Source: Stygiolobus caldivivus
Lineage (GTDB): Archaea > Thermoproteota > Thermoprotei_A > Sulfolobales > Sulfolobaceae
Direction of reading: 5' to 3'
Assembly: GCF_019704315.1 (NCBI RefSeq)
Contig: NZ_AP024597.1
Coordinates: forward strand, 1,674,001 to 1,738,000
DNA length: 64,000 nucleotides
Part shown: piece after piece, positions 40,275 through 50,702 of the stretch
Numbering within the stretch: the first letter of the stretch is position 1
How the letters are laid out: each line of letters starts with the position of its first letter
The notes under the pieces: model-generated
Told to the model about the DNA's origin: nothing
Seen by the model: the letters and a program-made list of their open reading frames with translations, nothing else
The model's database searches: none
Position numbers and translations under genes: made by a program

Positions 40275-40691
40275 CTAAGTCCCCTTATTGTTAGGAGTCC
40301 TTTCACTGCTAAGGACTGAGGAAATTATGTCGGGGTTAAGGACTTTAGGTAATGTAACCCTTTTACCTTCTACCGTATAGATTATAATATCGCCCATATA
40401 GATTTTCCCTTCAATCCTCCTATTTTCTATAATTACACTCCTTATCTGGGTTAGGTCCAGCACTTTCCCGCTCGGTATATATAGTGCGCCACCTTTAACT
40501 TTATACGCATAAAATAATTTAGAAGGGATATACAAGCTCAATAACGTTAAAACAACTAGAACAATATCAACATAAAGTAATGAACCGCTAAACAATATTA
40601 ATTGTAATACCAAAATCGGGACAAAACCTGCTAGAATATATAGTCTAAATAAAGATTTACGCTTATAAGAGTAATAATCGTCTATTATCAT
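40275..40691 (-). CDS. Small membrane protein with PH-like domain
   Basis: 138 residues. Two adjacent transmembrane segments (LYILAGFVPILVLQLILF and LYVDIVLVVLTLLSLYI) are followed by a beta-rich soluble part (GGALYIPSGKVLDLTQI, KIYMGDIIIYTVEGKRVTLP). That order matches bacterial PH-domain (YdbS-like) membrane proteins. The soluble domain should be on the cytoplasmic face. Function unknown. It is transcribed in the same direction as the hyu genes but separated from hyuB by the spacer 40692-40827. Confidence 0.6.
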   Translation of the reverse strand: MIIDDYYSYKRKSLFRLYILAGFVPILVLQLILFSGSLLYVDIVLVVLTLLSLYIPSKLFYAYKVKGGALYIPSGKVLDLTQIRSVIIENRRIEGKIYMGDIIIYTVEGKRVTLPKVLNPDIISSVLSSERTPNNKGT

Positions 40692-40827
40692 TCCTCATAA
40701 AATTGTGTAGCTCTTTAAAAAGATTTAATGATCATAAATTTAAAAGTGATGCGTCTAAGAACGTAAACTTTATCCCCTAGATCCCCAGGGTTTATACGTA
40801 GGTTAGCCCTAATAACTCTATAACCAT

Positions 40828-42324
40828 CTAACTCTGGGGCCTACCGTAACCTCCGCCACCAGGTGTTTCAATTATTACCTCATCACCTTCCTCCAATTCA
40901 GTACTAAATTTACTCGGCATCACCTCAATTTTACCAGATTTTCTCTTTATTATAACACACCCTGTCTTACCTCTTTCGCCACCGTTAAGCCCCCAAGGAC
41001 CTAGCACGAACCTATCCGCTAGTATTGAAAGCCTTAACTTATCTAAAGCAATAAAACCCCTAACTAACCCATCTCCTCCCCTAAACTTTCCTTTCCCACC
41101 GCTCCCTTCTCTGACTCTGTACGACGTAAAAAGAATGGGATAAGAAGACTCAGCAACCTCTATCGGAGTGTTCATAGTATTTGTCATGTTTACATGGACT
41201 CCGGAAACACCGTCAGAATTAGGTCTAGCACCGCTCCCACCACCTATAGTCTCGTAATAGGCCCAATATCTACCTTTATTGACACCGCCCATCATAACAT
41301 TCATCATTGTCCCTGAGCCAGCTGCAGGAACTGGTAAAAATTTTGAAAGGGCGAGAAAAGTTACGTCCGCTATCCTCTGTGACGTCTCCACGTTTCCTCC
41401 ACCTACTGCTGCGGGTTTCTTAGGATTTACTAATAGGCCTTCATCAGCTTTTACCTCGATAAATGAGTAAAACCCTTCGTTAGTCGGTATCTCCTTATTG
41501 ATAGCTGACCTAATTGCAAAAGAGACAGAAGAGTACGTGACTCCTAAGACTGCATTAATCGGGCCTTCAACCTGCGGATGAGTTCCGCTAAAATCGGCTA
41601 TTATCTTATAGTCAGATACTGTGAGCCTTAGCCTTATATTAACTAAGGAACCTTTCCATTCTAAATAGTCTTCAGCTTCATACGTTCCCTCATCCCATTT
41701 GGGTAAAAGGGATCTAGTATGTTCAATACTTCTTTCCCAAGCGTCAGTCACATTTTCCACCCCATACTTATCGAATAATTCGGTAAGTCTTTTGACGGCA
41801 AGTTTATTAGCCGAGACTTGTGCATTAAGGTCTCCAATAGATACCTCAGGCGTTTTGAAGTTCTCTCTTATAATCTCTAATACTTCTCTACCTAGAGGCA
41901 AAGGAGGTATTATAACCCCCTCCTCATACAGAGTGGACGCGTTAGGATTAATACTACCCGGTGCAGGACCTCCTACGTCCACATGGTGGGCTTTATTAAT
42001 AACATACGCTACTAGGCTCCCACGGTAATAAACGGGAGTTATTACACCGATATCATTAAGGTGGGTGCCCGAAATATAAGGGTCGTTAAATATTAGAGTA
42101 TCAGAGCTAACATAGGGTAATACGTTCTTTACAGCAATCTTAAACGACCCTAAATGGACGGGAATATGCTCAGCTTGTGCTACTATCCTACCTTGCTTGT
42201 CGACTATTGCACAACTATGATCCATCCTTTCCCTTATATTCGGGGATAATGACGCTCTTTTGAGAAGTACTCCCATCTCTTCAGCGATAAACGTCGTCGC
42301 TTTTTCGATTATCTCCCACTTCAT
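40828..42324 (-). CDS. hyuB: Hydantoinase/oxoprolinase B subunit HyuB
   Basis: 498 residues. Matches the HyuB family: [58 protein letters not shown] and a GGxG-rich C-terminus ([15 protein letters not shown], then ETPGGGGYG). Together with HyuA it hydrolyses hydantoins, 5-oxoproline or carboxylates ketones in an ATP-dependent manner, depending on the subgroup. It starts 3 bp after the hyuA stop, so both are in one operon. Confidence 0.92.
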   Translation of the reverse strand: MKWEIIEKATTFIAEEMGVLLKRASLSPNIRERMDHSCAIVDKQGRIVAQAEHIPVHLGSFKIAVKNVLPYVSSDTLIFNDPYISGTHLNDIGVITPVYYRGSLVAYVINKAHHVDVGGPAPGSINPNASTLYEEGVIIPPLPLGREVLEIIRENFKTPEVSIGDLNAQVSANKLAVKRLTELFDKYGVENVTDAWERSIEHTRSLLPKWDEGTYEAEDYLEWKGSLVNIRLRLTVSDYKIIADFSGTHPQVEGPINAVLGVTYSSVSFAIRSAINKEIPTNEGFYSFIEVKADEGLLVNPKKPAAVGGGNVETSQRIADVTFLALSKFLPVPAAGSGTMMNVMMGGVNKGRYWAYYETIGGGSGARPNSDGVSGVHVNMTNTMNTPIEVAESSYPILFTSYRVREGSGGKGKFRGGDGLVRGFIALDKLRLSILADRFVLGPWGLNGGERGKTGCVIIKRKSGKIEVMPSKFSTELEEGDEVIIETPGGGGYGRPQS

Positions 42325-42327
42325 GGT

Positions 42328-44241
42328 CTAAGACCTCCTAATAACTATTGAACCGTTTTCTCCTACTTCAAATTCCCAACCATCTTTAACTATTATAGTT
42401 GAACTATATTCTTCAATTATAGTAGGGCCTTTACCCCTAAACCCTTTGTTCAAACTCTCTCTTTTATATACATCTACGTCTACCCAGTCTCCCAGAAATA
42501 CCTTTTTCTTGTAGACTTTAACCTTATCACTTGACCTTTCAGGAAACGAGAGTGCAATCAACTTCTTGACCCCGAAGACCCTCGCGAGCACCACTTCTAC
42601 GGGGTAAGGTAAAGTATACCCATATGTAGCCATATACTTTTCCTCGAATGCCTTACGATAATCTTGGCCCTTCTCAACTCTCACCGTAAGCTCCCATCCT
42701 TGACCCTTGTACCTTGCATCTATATACCTGATAAAATAGTCAACATCATGGAACCTCCTTTCAAGTTCTTCAAAAGCCCTATCAACATCACCAGGGAAAG
42801 GAAGCCTAGCTTCAAATTTAAGGTCTGCAGCAAGCAACGATAACGCGCTGAATAAACCCGGATACGGTGGTACTATTATTTCTTTGACACCTACTTCCTC
42901 GGCCACATCAATTGCAAATTGTGGACCAGCTCCTCCAAATGCGAATAATACAAAATTCTCGGGGTCAAGTCCCCTTTCTACAGTAACCAATCTTATTGCC
43001 CTAGCCATTTCGATACTAGCTAACTTTATTGCGTCTTCTGCTACATCTAAAGGGTCACCTAATTTCGATATAGCCTCTTCGGCAGGCCTTATATCAAGCC
43101 TCATCTCACCGGAAAGGAGATCACCGATCCTCCCCTCTACTGCCATTGCGTCTGTTAATGTGGGGAATTTTCCACCTCTCCCATAGCATATGGGGCCCGG
43201 GTCTGCACCTGCGCTAATTGGCCCTACCCTTAGAGCTCCACCTTCATCTCTCCAGATTATTGTCCCACCCCCGGCAGATACTTCCGCTAAGTCGATAAAA
43301 GGGAACCTAACTGGATACCCTGAGCCTTTAATGATCCGCCCGTGGTGCGTCCTACCCCCTACCTCATATTCAGCCGTTATCTCTATTTCACCATTAACTA
43401 TAGTACCGGCTTTTGCTGTGGTCCCGCCCATATCGAAGCTGATAACATTCTTATAACCTAACCTTTCAGCGAAGACTTTTGCACCTATAACCCCTGCTGC
43501 AGGGCCGCTCTCGATAATCTGAACAGGCCTTTTTACTGTTTCATCAAGAGTAATTAATCCGCCTGAACTCGACATAATATACACCTCATCAGCCAGGCTA
43601 CGTAGTCCTTCTACGTACTTCGATACTATAGGCATGAGGATAGCGTTTATGACGGTAGTAGAAGTCCTTTCATATTCCCTCTGTTCAGGAGACACCTCGT
43701 AGGAGGCTACTACATATTTAAAGAACCTTGAGAGGTATTCCTTTACTCTGTATTCGTTCTCAGGGTTTTTATACGAGTGAAGGAACGAAATTGCAACAGC
43801 CTCGACTTTCTGCTCGAGAAGTGGATCTAGGTCTTTTAGATTGGGTTCTTTCAGTACTTTCCCTTCAGAAGTAACTCTTTCCTCTATTTCAAACCTGAGC
43901 TCTCTAGGTATTAACGGCTTTGGTTTTTCAAAGTACAAGTTATATAGTTCAGGTCTATTTTGCCTAGCTATTTCTATTATATCCCTAAAACCTTTGGTAG
44001 TAACTAAAGCAGTTCTTGGAAGTTCTAAGTTCAACTGTCCGAGCAAAGCGTTAGTAGCTATAGTAGTAGCGTGGAAAAGCTTGGAAACATGCCCCACTTT
44101 AACAGCTCTAAGCCCTTCTTGAACACCGATCTCTGGTGCCTTAGGCGTAGACAGCCCTTTGTAAAAGCTTAATGTACCGTTGTCCCTGAGGACTATTATA
44201 TCAGTAAAAGTGCCTCCTACATCTACAGCCACGATTGACAT
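42328..44241 (-). CDS. hyuA: Hydantoinase/oxoprolinase A subunit HyuA
   Basis: 637 residues. The N-terminal [12 protein letters not shown] is an actin-like ATPase phosphate loop; [28 protein letters not shown]-type [10 protein letters not shown] and [14 protein letters not shown] are the usual HyuA segments. HyuA carries the ATP-binding site and acts with HyuB. The subgroup (N-methylhydantoinase, 5-oxoprolinase or acetone carboxylase) cannot be settled, but no gamma subunit of acetone carboxylase is visible, which favours hydantoin or oxoproline substrates. Confidence 0.92.
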   Translation of the reverse strand: MSIVAVDVGGTFTDIIVLRDNGTLSFYKGLSTPKAPEIGVQEGLRAVKVGHVSKLFHATTIATNALLGQLNLELPRTALVTTKGFRDIIEIARQNRPELYNLYFEKPKPLIPRELRFEIEERVTSEGKVLKEPNLKDLDPLLEQKVEAVAISFLHSYKNPENEYRVKEYLSRFFKYVVASYEVSPEQREYERTSTTVINAILMPIVSKYVEGLRSLADEVYIMSSSGGLITLDETVKRPVQIIESGPAAGVIGAKVFAERLGYKNVISFDMGGTTAKAGTIVNGEIEITAEYEVGGRTHHGRIIKGSGYPVRFPFIDLAEVSAGGGTIIWRDEGGALRVGPISAGADPGPICYGRGGKFPTLTDAMAVEGRIGDLLSGEMRLDIRPAEEAISKLGDPLDVAEDAIKLASIEMARAIRLVTVERGLDPENFVLFAFGGAGPQFAIDVAEEVGVKEIIVPPYPGLFSALSLLAADLKFEARLPFPGDVDRAFEELERRFHDVDYFIRYIDARYKGQGWELTVRVEKGQDYRKAFEEKYMATYGYTLPYPVEVVLARVFGVKKLIALSFPERSSDKVKVYKKKVFLGDWVDVDVYKRESLNKGFRGKGPTIIEEYSSTIIVKDGWEFEVGENGSIVIRRS

Positions 44242-44359
44242 TACATTACTTAAAAGATTTTCAGGAGATATTAAATGTTAATCTTTTAGAATTAAAAATT
44301 TTTTACAGAGACTGATACTCAATTTGCTCAAGGATCTACAAAAAATTAAGGCATAGGAA

Positions 44360-44830
44360 ACCCACTAACCTCTCCACACCTTAAAGGGTATGGGTTCCTC
44401 CAAGTAATTCACAAGTCTGTGGTTTACCGCCTTTGCCCTCATTACTTCATAGGAGGTGGGATTTATCAGCCCACTCTATCCGTCCAGCGGTGGACCACAA
44501 GCCGTGCCTACAGCCCATTACTCCTCACCAGAGTTTCCCCTTTACCTCGTGTCTTAGGGGACTCGGGGGATATGTAGATCTGGGCAGGGGCACATATTGG
44601 CACTTGATAATTGCCCTACCACGCTGGCTTCTCTACATACACCGTGTTTCAAACCATTACCTAAGGTTAAAAAGGCTCCCAAAAAATTGAGGCTTGCAGA
44701 TCGTTTTGTCATAAATACATTAATAATGGCTATCTTGTTCGACCTCTGATAACCTCTTATGCCTGGTTAACATGCAAAGGACAAATGTGCTCTAAAACCA
44801 CAATAAGTACTTTAACGAGACAAGGGAGTG
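44360..44830 (-). pseudogene. Decayed 3' end of an IS605-type tnpB
   Basis: No intact frame, but protein-like text in three minus-strand frames can be joined. It reads GYQRSNKIAIINV (like the zinc-ribbon GYxxxRDxIAxxN of TnpB), then QVPICAPAQIYISPESPKTR, then SYEVMRAKAVNHRLVNYLEE and a stop near 44362. Several stops and frameshifts break it. The block is GC-richer than its surroundings. A structured RNA was considered as the alternative. The family call comes from pattern memory, not a search. Confidence 0.45.
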
Positions 44831-45226
44831 CATTAGCCCTATAAAGGCTAATAAGGTATAATTAATAGAATGTCTTGATATTCCTTACCATTTCCGTTTT
44901 CTGCTAATGTTTATTTTGTAGAGTTGTTGTTGTTTTTAACTTAATTTTAAAAATTATTAATAGGCGTGTAGAGAACGCTGAAAGGTGGTTTGAAAACAAA
45001 ACTAATACTTCCGAATTTCTAACTAACCCAAAGCGTAATACATGATCAACACGCTGAATATTTGTTTAAAAATTATCCGCGGATATCGTAGTTTAGGTAA
45101 AGTTAGAGGAGTATCTAGCGTATAAAATACAATACACCCGGGTTATTTCCTAAGACATAGTTTTCCTAATTTTTTAGGATTGAGGAATAGATAACGCCTT
45201 ATATATGAAATCAGAGAAACTTTCTG
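44831..45226. other. Spacer upstream of the ribbon-helix-helix gene
   Basis: No gene seen. The only clear site is CTTATATATG near 45199, a TATA box about 25 nt before the ATG at 45227. The left part may hold more of the decayed tnpB but is too degenerate to read. Confidence 0.35.
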
Positions 45227-45388
45227 ATGAGGACAGAAATTACACTTACTCTGGATGAGGAAATCCTAAAACAAGTAGAACTATATGCGTTAAGCGAAGG
45301 GATATCGCTGGATGACGCGTTTAATGACATATTGGAAAAATTGATATTGGATGAGATCTCTAAAGGCCATGACCTATCTTCAGGTTAA
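45227..45388 (+). CDS. Ribbon-helix-helix DNA-binding protein
   Basis: 53 residues: strand RTEITLTLDEEIL, helix KQVELYALSEG, turn ISLDDAFNDILEKLI, the order of CopG/Arc-type ribbon-helix-helix proteins. A TATA box sits about 25 nt upstream, so it is likely leaderless. The last 4 bp overlap the stop of the convergent 661-residue gene. Proteins of this size are often antitoxins or plasmid copy regulators; here the function is open. Confidence 0.7.
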   Translation: MRTEITLTLDEEILKQVELYALSEGISLDDAFNDILEKLILDEISKGHDLSSG

Positions 45389-47370
45389 ATAAATATAATC
45401 AAATCTTTTTTGGTAATTCTCTCAGTCAAGAGAATTCTACCCTGAACGGTCCTCTCTAAAACATCCCTCACAGCTTCATCAGGGTTCATTACATAGTCAT
45501 CGCACTCTGTTATGTCTTCGCTTTCTATGCATTCATCGAAAGCCTCTTCCCTAGTTATCTCACCTAATTTGTACCTCAGGGCTGGTACTACTGTCCCCTT
45601 ATGTACCGTAATGAGAGCAAACTTGGTCAGGTCACAATTTCCGAAATAACAGTCCACCATAATTTTAACGTAGGGTACGTACCTTAAAAGATACGAGTAA
45701 GCCTCGTATGCCACACGATCATCATTAGAAACAACATATAAGGCTAATGCTATAGCTTTAGTCTGAGGCACCACATCGACTTTATTCTTAACTTCATTCC
45801 ATAGCTCTTTACTATATTCTGAAATATCCTGCCCTTTCTGCACCATAGTCTTAGCCCAGAGTATCCTGCAGTTTATCATGGTCTCCGTTATTTCCGAATT
45901 TACACAGTGAATGAGGTGCTTCTGAGCCTCGTCTGGAAGTCCGGCATAGACTAGGAACTTACCGATAGTGCTCTCGTAGTACTCTTTCCTGATCGTTAAC
46001 CATTTGTCCGGTTCAACCCCTAAATACTTACAATATTCGGGGACTAACTTAGGGGGATTACTTAAAGCGCTCCTGATCCCTATGTCAAGGTCTCTATCAT
46101 ACCTAGCATTAAGTTCATCGATACCGCCGTCAATTAGTGCTACCTTACACTCTTCTATTCCCTCACTACAGATAGATGATATGACGGGTTTCGTATCTTG
46201 TAATGAGTCGACTAGATAGGGGAGAATAAGGCTTTTAGCTATCCAGTCTCCTTTATCGATTATTTTCTTTGCATATTCTGACATTCTATCTTTCAGGTAA
46301 ACCGACATAACCCTCACATATACCCCTAAAGCCCTTAGCTCTTCCTTGTCTTCTGCACGTTCCGCATAAAACTTGCCTAAATATTCGTGTAATACTTGTG
46401 CCGGAAATTCGCCAGTAGCGTATTTATGTATGCTCCTGAGCACCTTTTCGGTACAGACTTTTCCTTCATCCGACGAACCATACCTAATTATATCATCTAC
46501 CGAGTCCCCGCACCCCCTAAAGGGCATACGCAATGTTATCCTCCTAGGGTAAAGTACAGCTTGCCTGACACTGAGGGGGAGTTCGCCTCTTACACATAAG
46601 TCTGGACACCTCTCGCAAAGGTAACCGGCTTTACTCACAGTTACGGACACTAGGAAAGCTTGTCTTAAACACTCTTCATTAAAACCCAAAAGGATATCTT
46701 GGAGTTTACTTAACGCTTGTACTTCATCTAAGTCCTTCGCGTAATTTTCCAAGACCTCTTCGAACAATAGCTCTAATCTCTCGGAAAGTACATTATCGCC
46801 TATAACCGATTTCGGTAAGACACCCAATTTCCCCCTAATTTTTACCTTCAACTCGTCGAGGTTTAATGAACGTAGATACTCAGCTATAATGTCCTCGGGC
46901 CTTTCAAACTCTACCTTTCTCCCCAATAACTTAAGGTATTTTGCACCGACAGTATAGCCGTAACTAAACCCCTTCAGACTCTCTTTAACTGTACTTTCGA
47001 AGGAATTTCCTAACACCTCGTCCACTAAGTACCTTAGGTCAAGTTCAATTACCTCATAAGGGTAAGAGGAAAACAAGGGCTTAAATAGTCCCATATCATG
47101 TGTTACTATTATAACTTTATCACCACCCTTATCGAAAAAGTCCAAAACATTAGTCAAAGACCTCTCTGCGTCAAAGACCCTATAATTAGTTAGTGATGAT
47201 TCCCTGTCGTAAACGTCTACAACTCCAACATACCCTTTAAATGAAATAAATTCTGAAGCGTTTATTGTCCTCAAGTCTACCCATTTTTTGCCCATTAGCA
47301 CAGATTTAACATATGTACTCTTTCCTATCCCTTTACCTCCATAATATACGATGATTTTTTTATCAGTCAA
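45385..47370 (-). CDS. Large P-loop NTPase with helical C-terminal region, unknown
   Basis: 661 residues. Walker A GGKGIGKST lies at 11-19. KVIIVTHD around 85-92 is a strand that could carry Walker B/sensor function. Residues 100-250 are helical, with a Cys cluster C252-x2-C255-x3-C259 (metal ligand-like). The rest (about 260-661) is helical with many Cys in CxxxC-like pairs, recalling TPR or HEAT arrays. The layout of N-terminal ATPase plus long helical sensor is like STAND proteins, but NB-ARC motifs are missing. Convergent with a ribbon-helix-helix gene. No close family comes to mind. Confidence 0.7.
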   Translation of the reverse strand: MTDKKIIVYYGGKGIGKSTYVKSVLMGKKWVDLRTINASEFISFKGYVGVVDVYDRESSLTNYRVFDAERSLTNVLDFFDKGGDKVIIVTHDMGLFKPLFSSYPYEVIELDLRYLVDEVLGNSFESTVKESLKGFSYGYTVGAKYLKLLGRKVEFERPEDIIAEYLRSLNLDELKVKIRGKLGVLPKSVIGDNVLSERLELLFEEVLENYAKDLDEVQALSKLQDILLGFNEECLRQAFLVSVTVSKAGYLCERCPDLCVRGELPLSVRQAVLYPRRITLRMPFRGCGDSVDDIIRYGSSDEGKVCTEKVLRSIHKYATGEFPAQVLHEYLGKFYAERAEDKEELRALGVYVRVMSVYLKDRMSEYAKKIIDKGDWIAKSLILPYLVDSLQDTKPVISSICSEGIEECKVALIDGGIDELNARYDRDLDIGIRSALSNPPKLVPEYCKYLGVEPDKWLTIRKEYYESTIGKFLVYAGLPDEAQKHLIHCVNSEITETMINCRILWAKTMVQKGQDISEYSKELWNEVKNKVDVVPQTKAIALALYVVSNDDRVAYEAYSYLLRYVPYVKIMVDCYFGNCDLTKFALITVHKGTVVPALRYKLGEITREEAFDECIESEDITECDDYVMNPDEAVRDVLERTVQGRILLTERITKKDLIIFI

Positions 47371-47829
47371 CTCATTAAGAAATAAGGAGTAGCTGTTATA
47401 ATAACTTGATAACCGACCCAGTTTTACATGGCTGGTAAAAATTTTGAAGCCTTCTTAAGAACGGTTATAAAAAGTCCTAGTAAATAAAGAAGTTCTTATT
47501 CATAGAGGGTCAGTGTCAATTTGGTTTCAGGCTCCCTGACTACTTATGGTATCCCTGTCTTTAACCTAACGTCTAGACTAAAACAAGTTATGGTTCACTA
47601 CCTAATATAGGGACTGTTGAGCGGATTCTCTCATCCTTTCATAGTAGTAATATACTCAAAAAGGCAGTTACAAAAATAATATATAAAATGAGGAAAGACT
47701 CAAAGTTTAGATAAAATTATCACGTCTTTCAATATTAGTACACGTTATTTATGAAAGCGAAATACTTATAAAAGTGGAAATCGTCCTTACTATTAATGTT
47801 ACAGATTTTCGCTCCTTATAAAGACCTGG
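47371..47829. other. Intergenic region without a clear gene
   Basis: I see no gene. ACTTATAAAAG near 47764 is a TATA-like box. It would place a leaderless start at an ATG at 47797 in a frame other than the zinc-finger gene, giving a short unsupported peptide. The zinc-finger gene at 47830 would then have a leader of about 30 nt. Confidence 0.3.
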
Positions 47830-48021
47830 ATGTCAAGTTATCCAGATTGGGACTCATTCAAGGATACGAGGAGTTTAAAGATACATCTTGAGAAGGTCGG
47901 AGTGTACGCGTGCCCCGTCTGTAAGGCAGAAATTAAGGGACATACTTTCGGAAGATGGCTGAAACATGCGAGGATGAAAAAGGACGAAGAACATAGAAAG
48001 TTGGTCGAGAGGTTCAGCTAG
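47830..48021 (+). CDS. Small C2H2 zinc-finger protein
   Basis: 63 residues. CPVC (C28, C31), then GHTFGRWLKHARMKK and EEHRK give a Cys2-His2 pattern with spacing close to classical fingers and a basic helix. Archaeal single-finger proteins of this kind are common in Sulfolobales chromosomes and their viruses, and usually bind nucleic acid. The start is an ATG with no strong ribosome-binding site. It stands alone. Confidence 0.65.
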   Translation: MSSYPDWDSFKDTRSLKIHLEKVGVYACPVCKAEIKGHTFGRWLKHARMKKDEEHRKLVERFS

Positions 48022-48112
48022 ACAGAAAACTAAGGGGGTACACAGAGGCACAACTAGCTTTCACGGGCTGTATCATTTTAAAAACTTTTTTCTTTCTTCC
48101 TTATTTACGTGG

Positions 48113-48592
48113 CTATATTACCTTTCCGTACTGGTATTGACCGTTATACGTCTTCTCGGTAGGCTCTTCCAGTCTCATAAAGACTACGTGGTGTGTTGAT
48201 GAGTTTTTCCGTATAGAAGATTTATAAAGACTAGTAACCGCTACCGTGATTTTACCCCTATAACCCGCGTCTATGACAGTAGGAGGGGCTATGAAACCGT
48301 TTCTTGCCATAGTGCTCTTTAAAGTCAATAAAGCTGCGAGGTCGCTGGGCATATTAAATTCCTCGCAAGACTCAAATAAGTATGTCTTAAGGGGGTCAAG
48401 GACAGCTGACTCACCGAACTTAATACTCTTTATTTCACTTTTTTTACTAGGTAATTCAGCTCCCCCTAGGACTTCATAGTAATACTCACCGCAGACTCTT
48501 AGGTCGTACCCGTTTTCCCTCACACTGTTTTGCTCGTAGTTTAAAATTACAGACCCTAATAGCCCCTTTATTAACTGGTGCGGTAGGATCAT
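48113..48592 (-). CDS. dUTPase / dCTP deaminase-family protein
   Basis: 159 residues of the trimeric dUTPase fold. [20 protein letters not shown] and [15 protein letters not shown] are the nucleotide-binding motifs with the catalytic Asp in [21 protein letters not shown] is the N-terminal motif of the dCTP deaminase branch (NxyDLrl). Family knowledge: removes pyrophosphate from dUTP or deaminates dCTP, in either case controlling dUTP in DNA synthesis. The branch is not fixed by what I can see. Confidence 0.88.
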   Translation of the reverse strand: MILPHQLIKGLLGSVILNYEQNSVRENGYDLRVCGEYYYEVLGGAELPSKKSEIKSIKFGESAVLDPLKTYLFESCEEFNMPSDLAALLTLKSTMARNGFIAPPTVIDAGYRGKITVAVTSLYKSSIRKNSSTHHVVFMRLEEPTEKTYNGQYQYGKVI

Positions 48593-48633
48593 TAATTTAG
48601 AGTTTATAGCGTTGGAGTTTTAACACTTATATG

Positions 48634-49182
48634 TCATCCCGCGTTATTCTTTATCCACATCTTTACCTTATACTTTCCTTTGAGCTCCTCAGTTACCTCA
48701 TACTGTATCTTTACACCGTTACAGTCCATAGTCGTTTTTATCTTGTCTTCAGAAAGTTCTAGAGACGGGGATGGACAATCGGACAAGTTAATCCCTAGAC
48801 CAGAGATAAAGTTCTCTACTTTAGCCTTAGCATCATCTATACTAGAAGAGTAAAATTCGGTATAAATACCGTTATTACTAACTGAGGTAACCGTTATCCT
48901 TGATAATAATAAGTAGACAGTAAGCATTGATATCACTATACCTACTATTGAAAGTATCATAGTAAATACTGGTAAAATGTTACCTAATATTGGTGCTTTG
49001 ATTACGTAGACGGAGACGAAAATATAAAGTGATGACGCAAGGACGGAAGAGATAAAAGTAGATACTAAACCCCTCCTAAGGTCTCTTTCAATAAAAGCGT
49101 CAATTAGACCAAATAATGCGGGACCTATCACCGGGATCCACCATAAGCCTATTGCAACTGGTATCTCGTACTGTAACTTCAT
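48634..49182 (-). CDS. Membrane protein with C-terminal soluble domain
   Basis: I start at the ATG reading MKLQYEIPVAIGLWW, set by GGTGTGA just upstream; a TTG six codons earlier is the alternative. Three or four hydrophobic segments (WWIPVIGPALFGLIDAFI, FISSVLASSLYIFVSVYVI, MILSIVGIVISMLTVYLLL) are followed by about 80 polar residues ending in KYKVKMWIKNNAG. No recognised family. The soluble part contains a Cys pair (DCPSPS and MDCNG). Confidence 0.6.
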   Translation of the reverse strand: MKLQYEIPVAIGLWWIPVIGPALFGLIDAFIERDLRRGLVSTFISSVLASSLYIFVSVYVIKAPILGNILPVFTMILSIVGIVISMLTVYLLLSRITVTSVSNNGIYTEFYSSSIDDAKAKVENFISGLGINLSDCPSPSLELSEDKIKTTMDCNGVKIQYEVTEELKGKYKVKMWIKNNAG

Positions 49183-49362
49183 ACTGTCACACCTTCTCAA
49201 CCATTACTTTTAAGCATTGTTTATAAAATTATAAAGAGATGTATTATTCGTACTTTTTATAAATTAGTTTATATAATAAACAAAGTTAAAAGTGTTTAAA
49301 TATAATTTGAGGAAAACAATTAAAAAAAGGTTTACCTTGATAACAAGCCTGGTATTTAAAAA

Positions 49363-50466
49363 CTATGCAAATTTAAAGTAAGGCTCTATCCCTTCAAATA
49401 AAGCACCTTCAAACACCTTAACCAGCATAAAGATCGGACTAGTTAAACTTTGTAAGGGCCTCTTCCCCGAACGTACCTCCATGAGCAGTAGTAAGGAAAA
49501 TAAAATAGCTATGAGTCCCGCATATATGAAGGGTAACGAGTAACTTACTATATAAGCTAAGGAAGATACTATATACCCTATAGTCCACAGAGAGGCTTCG
49601 GTCAACGCAACTCTTATGGCACTCCTGAAACTCCTAGGATTTACGCCTCCTACTCCAGTGCTCAATACCGCTTCTGACAAACCATAATAAAACCCCCCGA
49701 CAGATACGAGGGAGTTTATCACTACAGTTGAAAATATCAGCAACGAAATCGGTAGCGAATTTTTAGATTTCCACGATACCCACGTTAAGATTATGCCTAC
49801 TATCTCCCCTATCTCGTAACTTAGCCAGACAGCTGATAATTCAAAGAACTTCACCTCATAAAGGAAGGGGAGGGCTAAAGACAAGGGAAATACAGAAAAT
49901 ATAAGCGGAAGTAAGTTAATATCCTCTTTTTGGAAACTCTCCCCTTCCGGATTAAGTTTGACCCAGTTTAACGGCAGTGTGGATAACATCATTATTGCCC
50001 CTGAAATTACAAAGACCGTCCTGACACCGGCATTAAGGACTATCATCCCCCCTATAACAGGTAGGACTAGTGCGGGTAACATCGATATTGCCCACGTCTT
50101 AGAAAATTGCTCTTTTTCAGCACTGCTAAGCGCGTAGTAGAAAAACGGGACGGATAACCAATATGAGTTGTAAAGCACTAACCCAATTACTGCTGCCAGT
50201 GGACTGTTTATCAACCCCATTATGAGTAATCCAACGCCAGAAGTCACTAGTGGTATTTTTATCATTAAGTTTACATTGGAGTTTTTAGCCAGTCGTAGTA
50301 GATTAATAAGGACTACGCCAACAATAGAACTTATTATATAACTAAGACCTATTAAGACCGGACTAGAAATAGAACTCTCAAGGAGAATAGTTAAATATGG
50401 AGAAAATAGATAGAGAGAGATCCCCCACAAAGTCCAGCTTATAGCTATATATTTTAACGTCCGCAA
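49363..50466 (-). CDS. MFS-like transporter
   Basis: 367 residues with about ten to eleven hydrophobic segments and no soluble domain. FFYYALSSAEKEQFSKTWAISML between spans resembles the central MFS motif region, but the classical GxxxDRxGRR loop is not well conserved. The TTG start follows GGTGATGAGAA, a strong ribosome-binding site that decides this start. The gene has its own promoter in the spacer to 50703. Substrate unknown. Confidence 0.7.
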   Translation of the reverse strand: MRTLKYIAISWTLWGISLYLFSPYLTILLESSISSPVLIGLSYIISSIVGVVLINLLRLAKNSNVNLMIKIPLVTSGVGLLIMGLINSPLAAVIGLVLYNSYWLSVPFFYYALSSAEKEQFSKTWAISMLPALVLPVIGGMIVLNAGVRTVFVISGAIMMLSTLPLNWVKLNPEGESFQKEDINLLPLIFSVFPLSLALPFLYEVKFFELSAVWLSYEIGEIVGIILTWVSWKSKNSLPISLLIFSTVVINSLVSVGGFYYGLSEAVLSTGVGGVNPRSFRSAIRVALTEASLWTIGYIVSSLAYIVSYSLPFIYAGLIAILFSLLLLMEVRSGKRPLQSLTSPIFMLVKVFEGALFEGIEPYFKFA

Positions 50467-50702
50467 TTCTCATCACCTCTATAGCTCTTCTCATCTCACT
50501 TTTCCTACTATATAATAAGACAGATAGTATAAATATTTTGCTGAAGAGTGGTCTCAGTATTCCTGAATCAAATTTTAAAATGTAATTAACAATATATTGC
50601 ACATATCACTATTTATCTACAATTACAAATATCTTCTATAATTTATCTCAGTATATTAATATCCTCAAACAGTTAAATTTGCCTTTTTGTCATTAGATTC
50701 TG

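Noticed and set aside
40761-40799. Inverted pair ACGTAAAC / GTTTATACGT after hyuB
   Set aside because: The stem needs bulges and the rest does not fold into a known RNA type; C- and D-box-like pieces nearby are incomplete.
44433-44690. 85-codon plus-strand frame in the GC-richer island
   Set aside because: Composition is rich in His, Pro, Arg and Trp with no recognisable fold, and the minus strand gives better protein-like pieces.
47797-47890. 31-codon frame from a well-placed leaderless ATG before the zinc-finger gene
   Set aside because: It overlaps the zinc-finger frame, has no recognisable features, and the zinc-finger protein is clearly the better reading.
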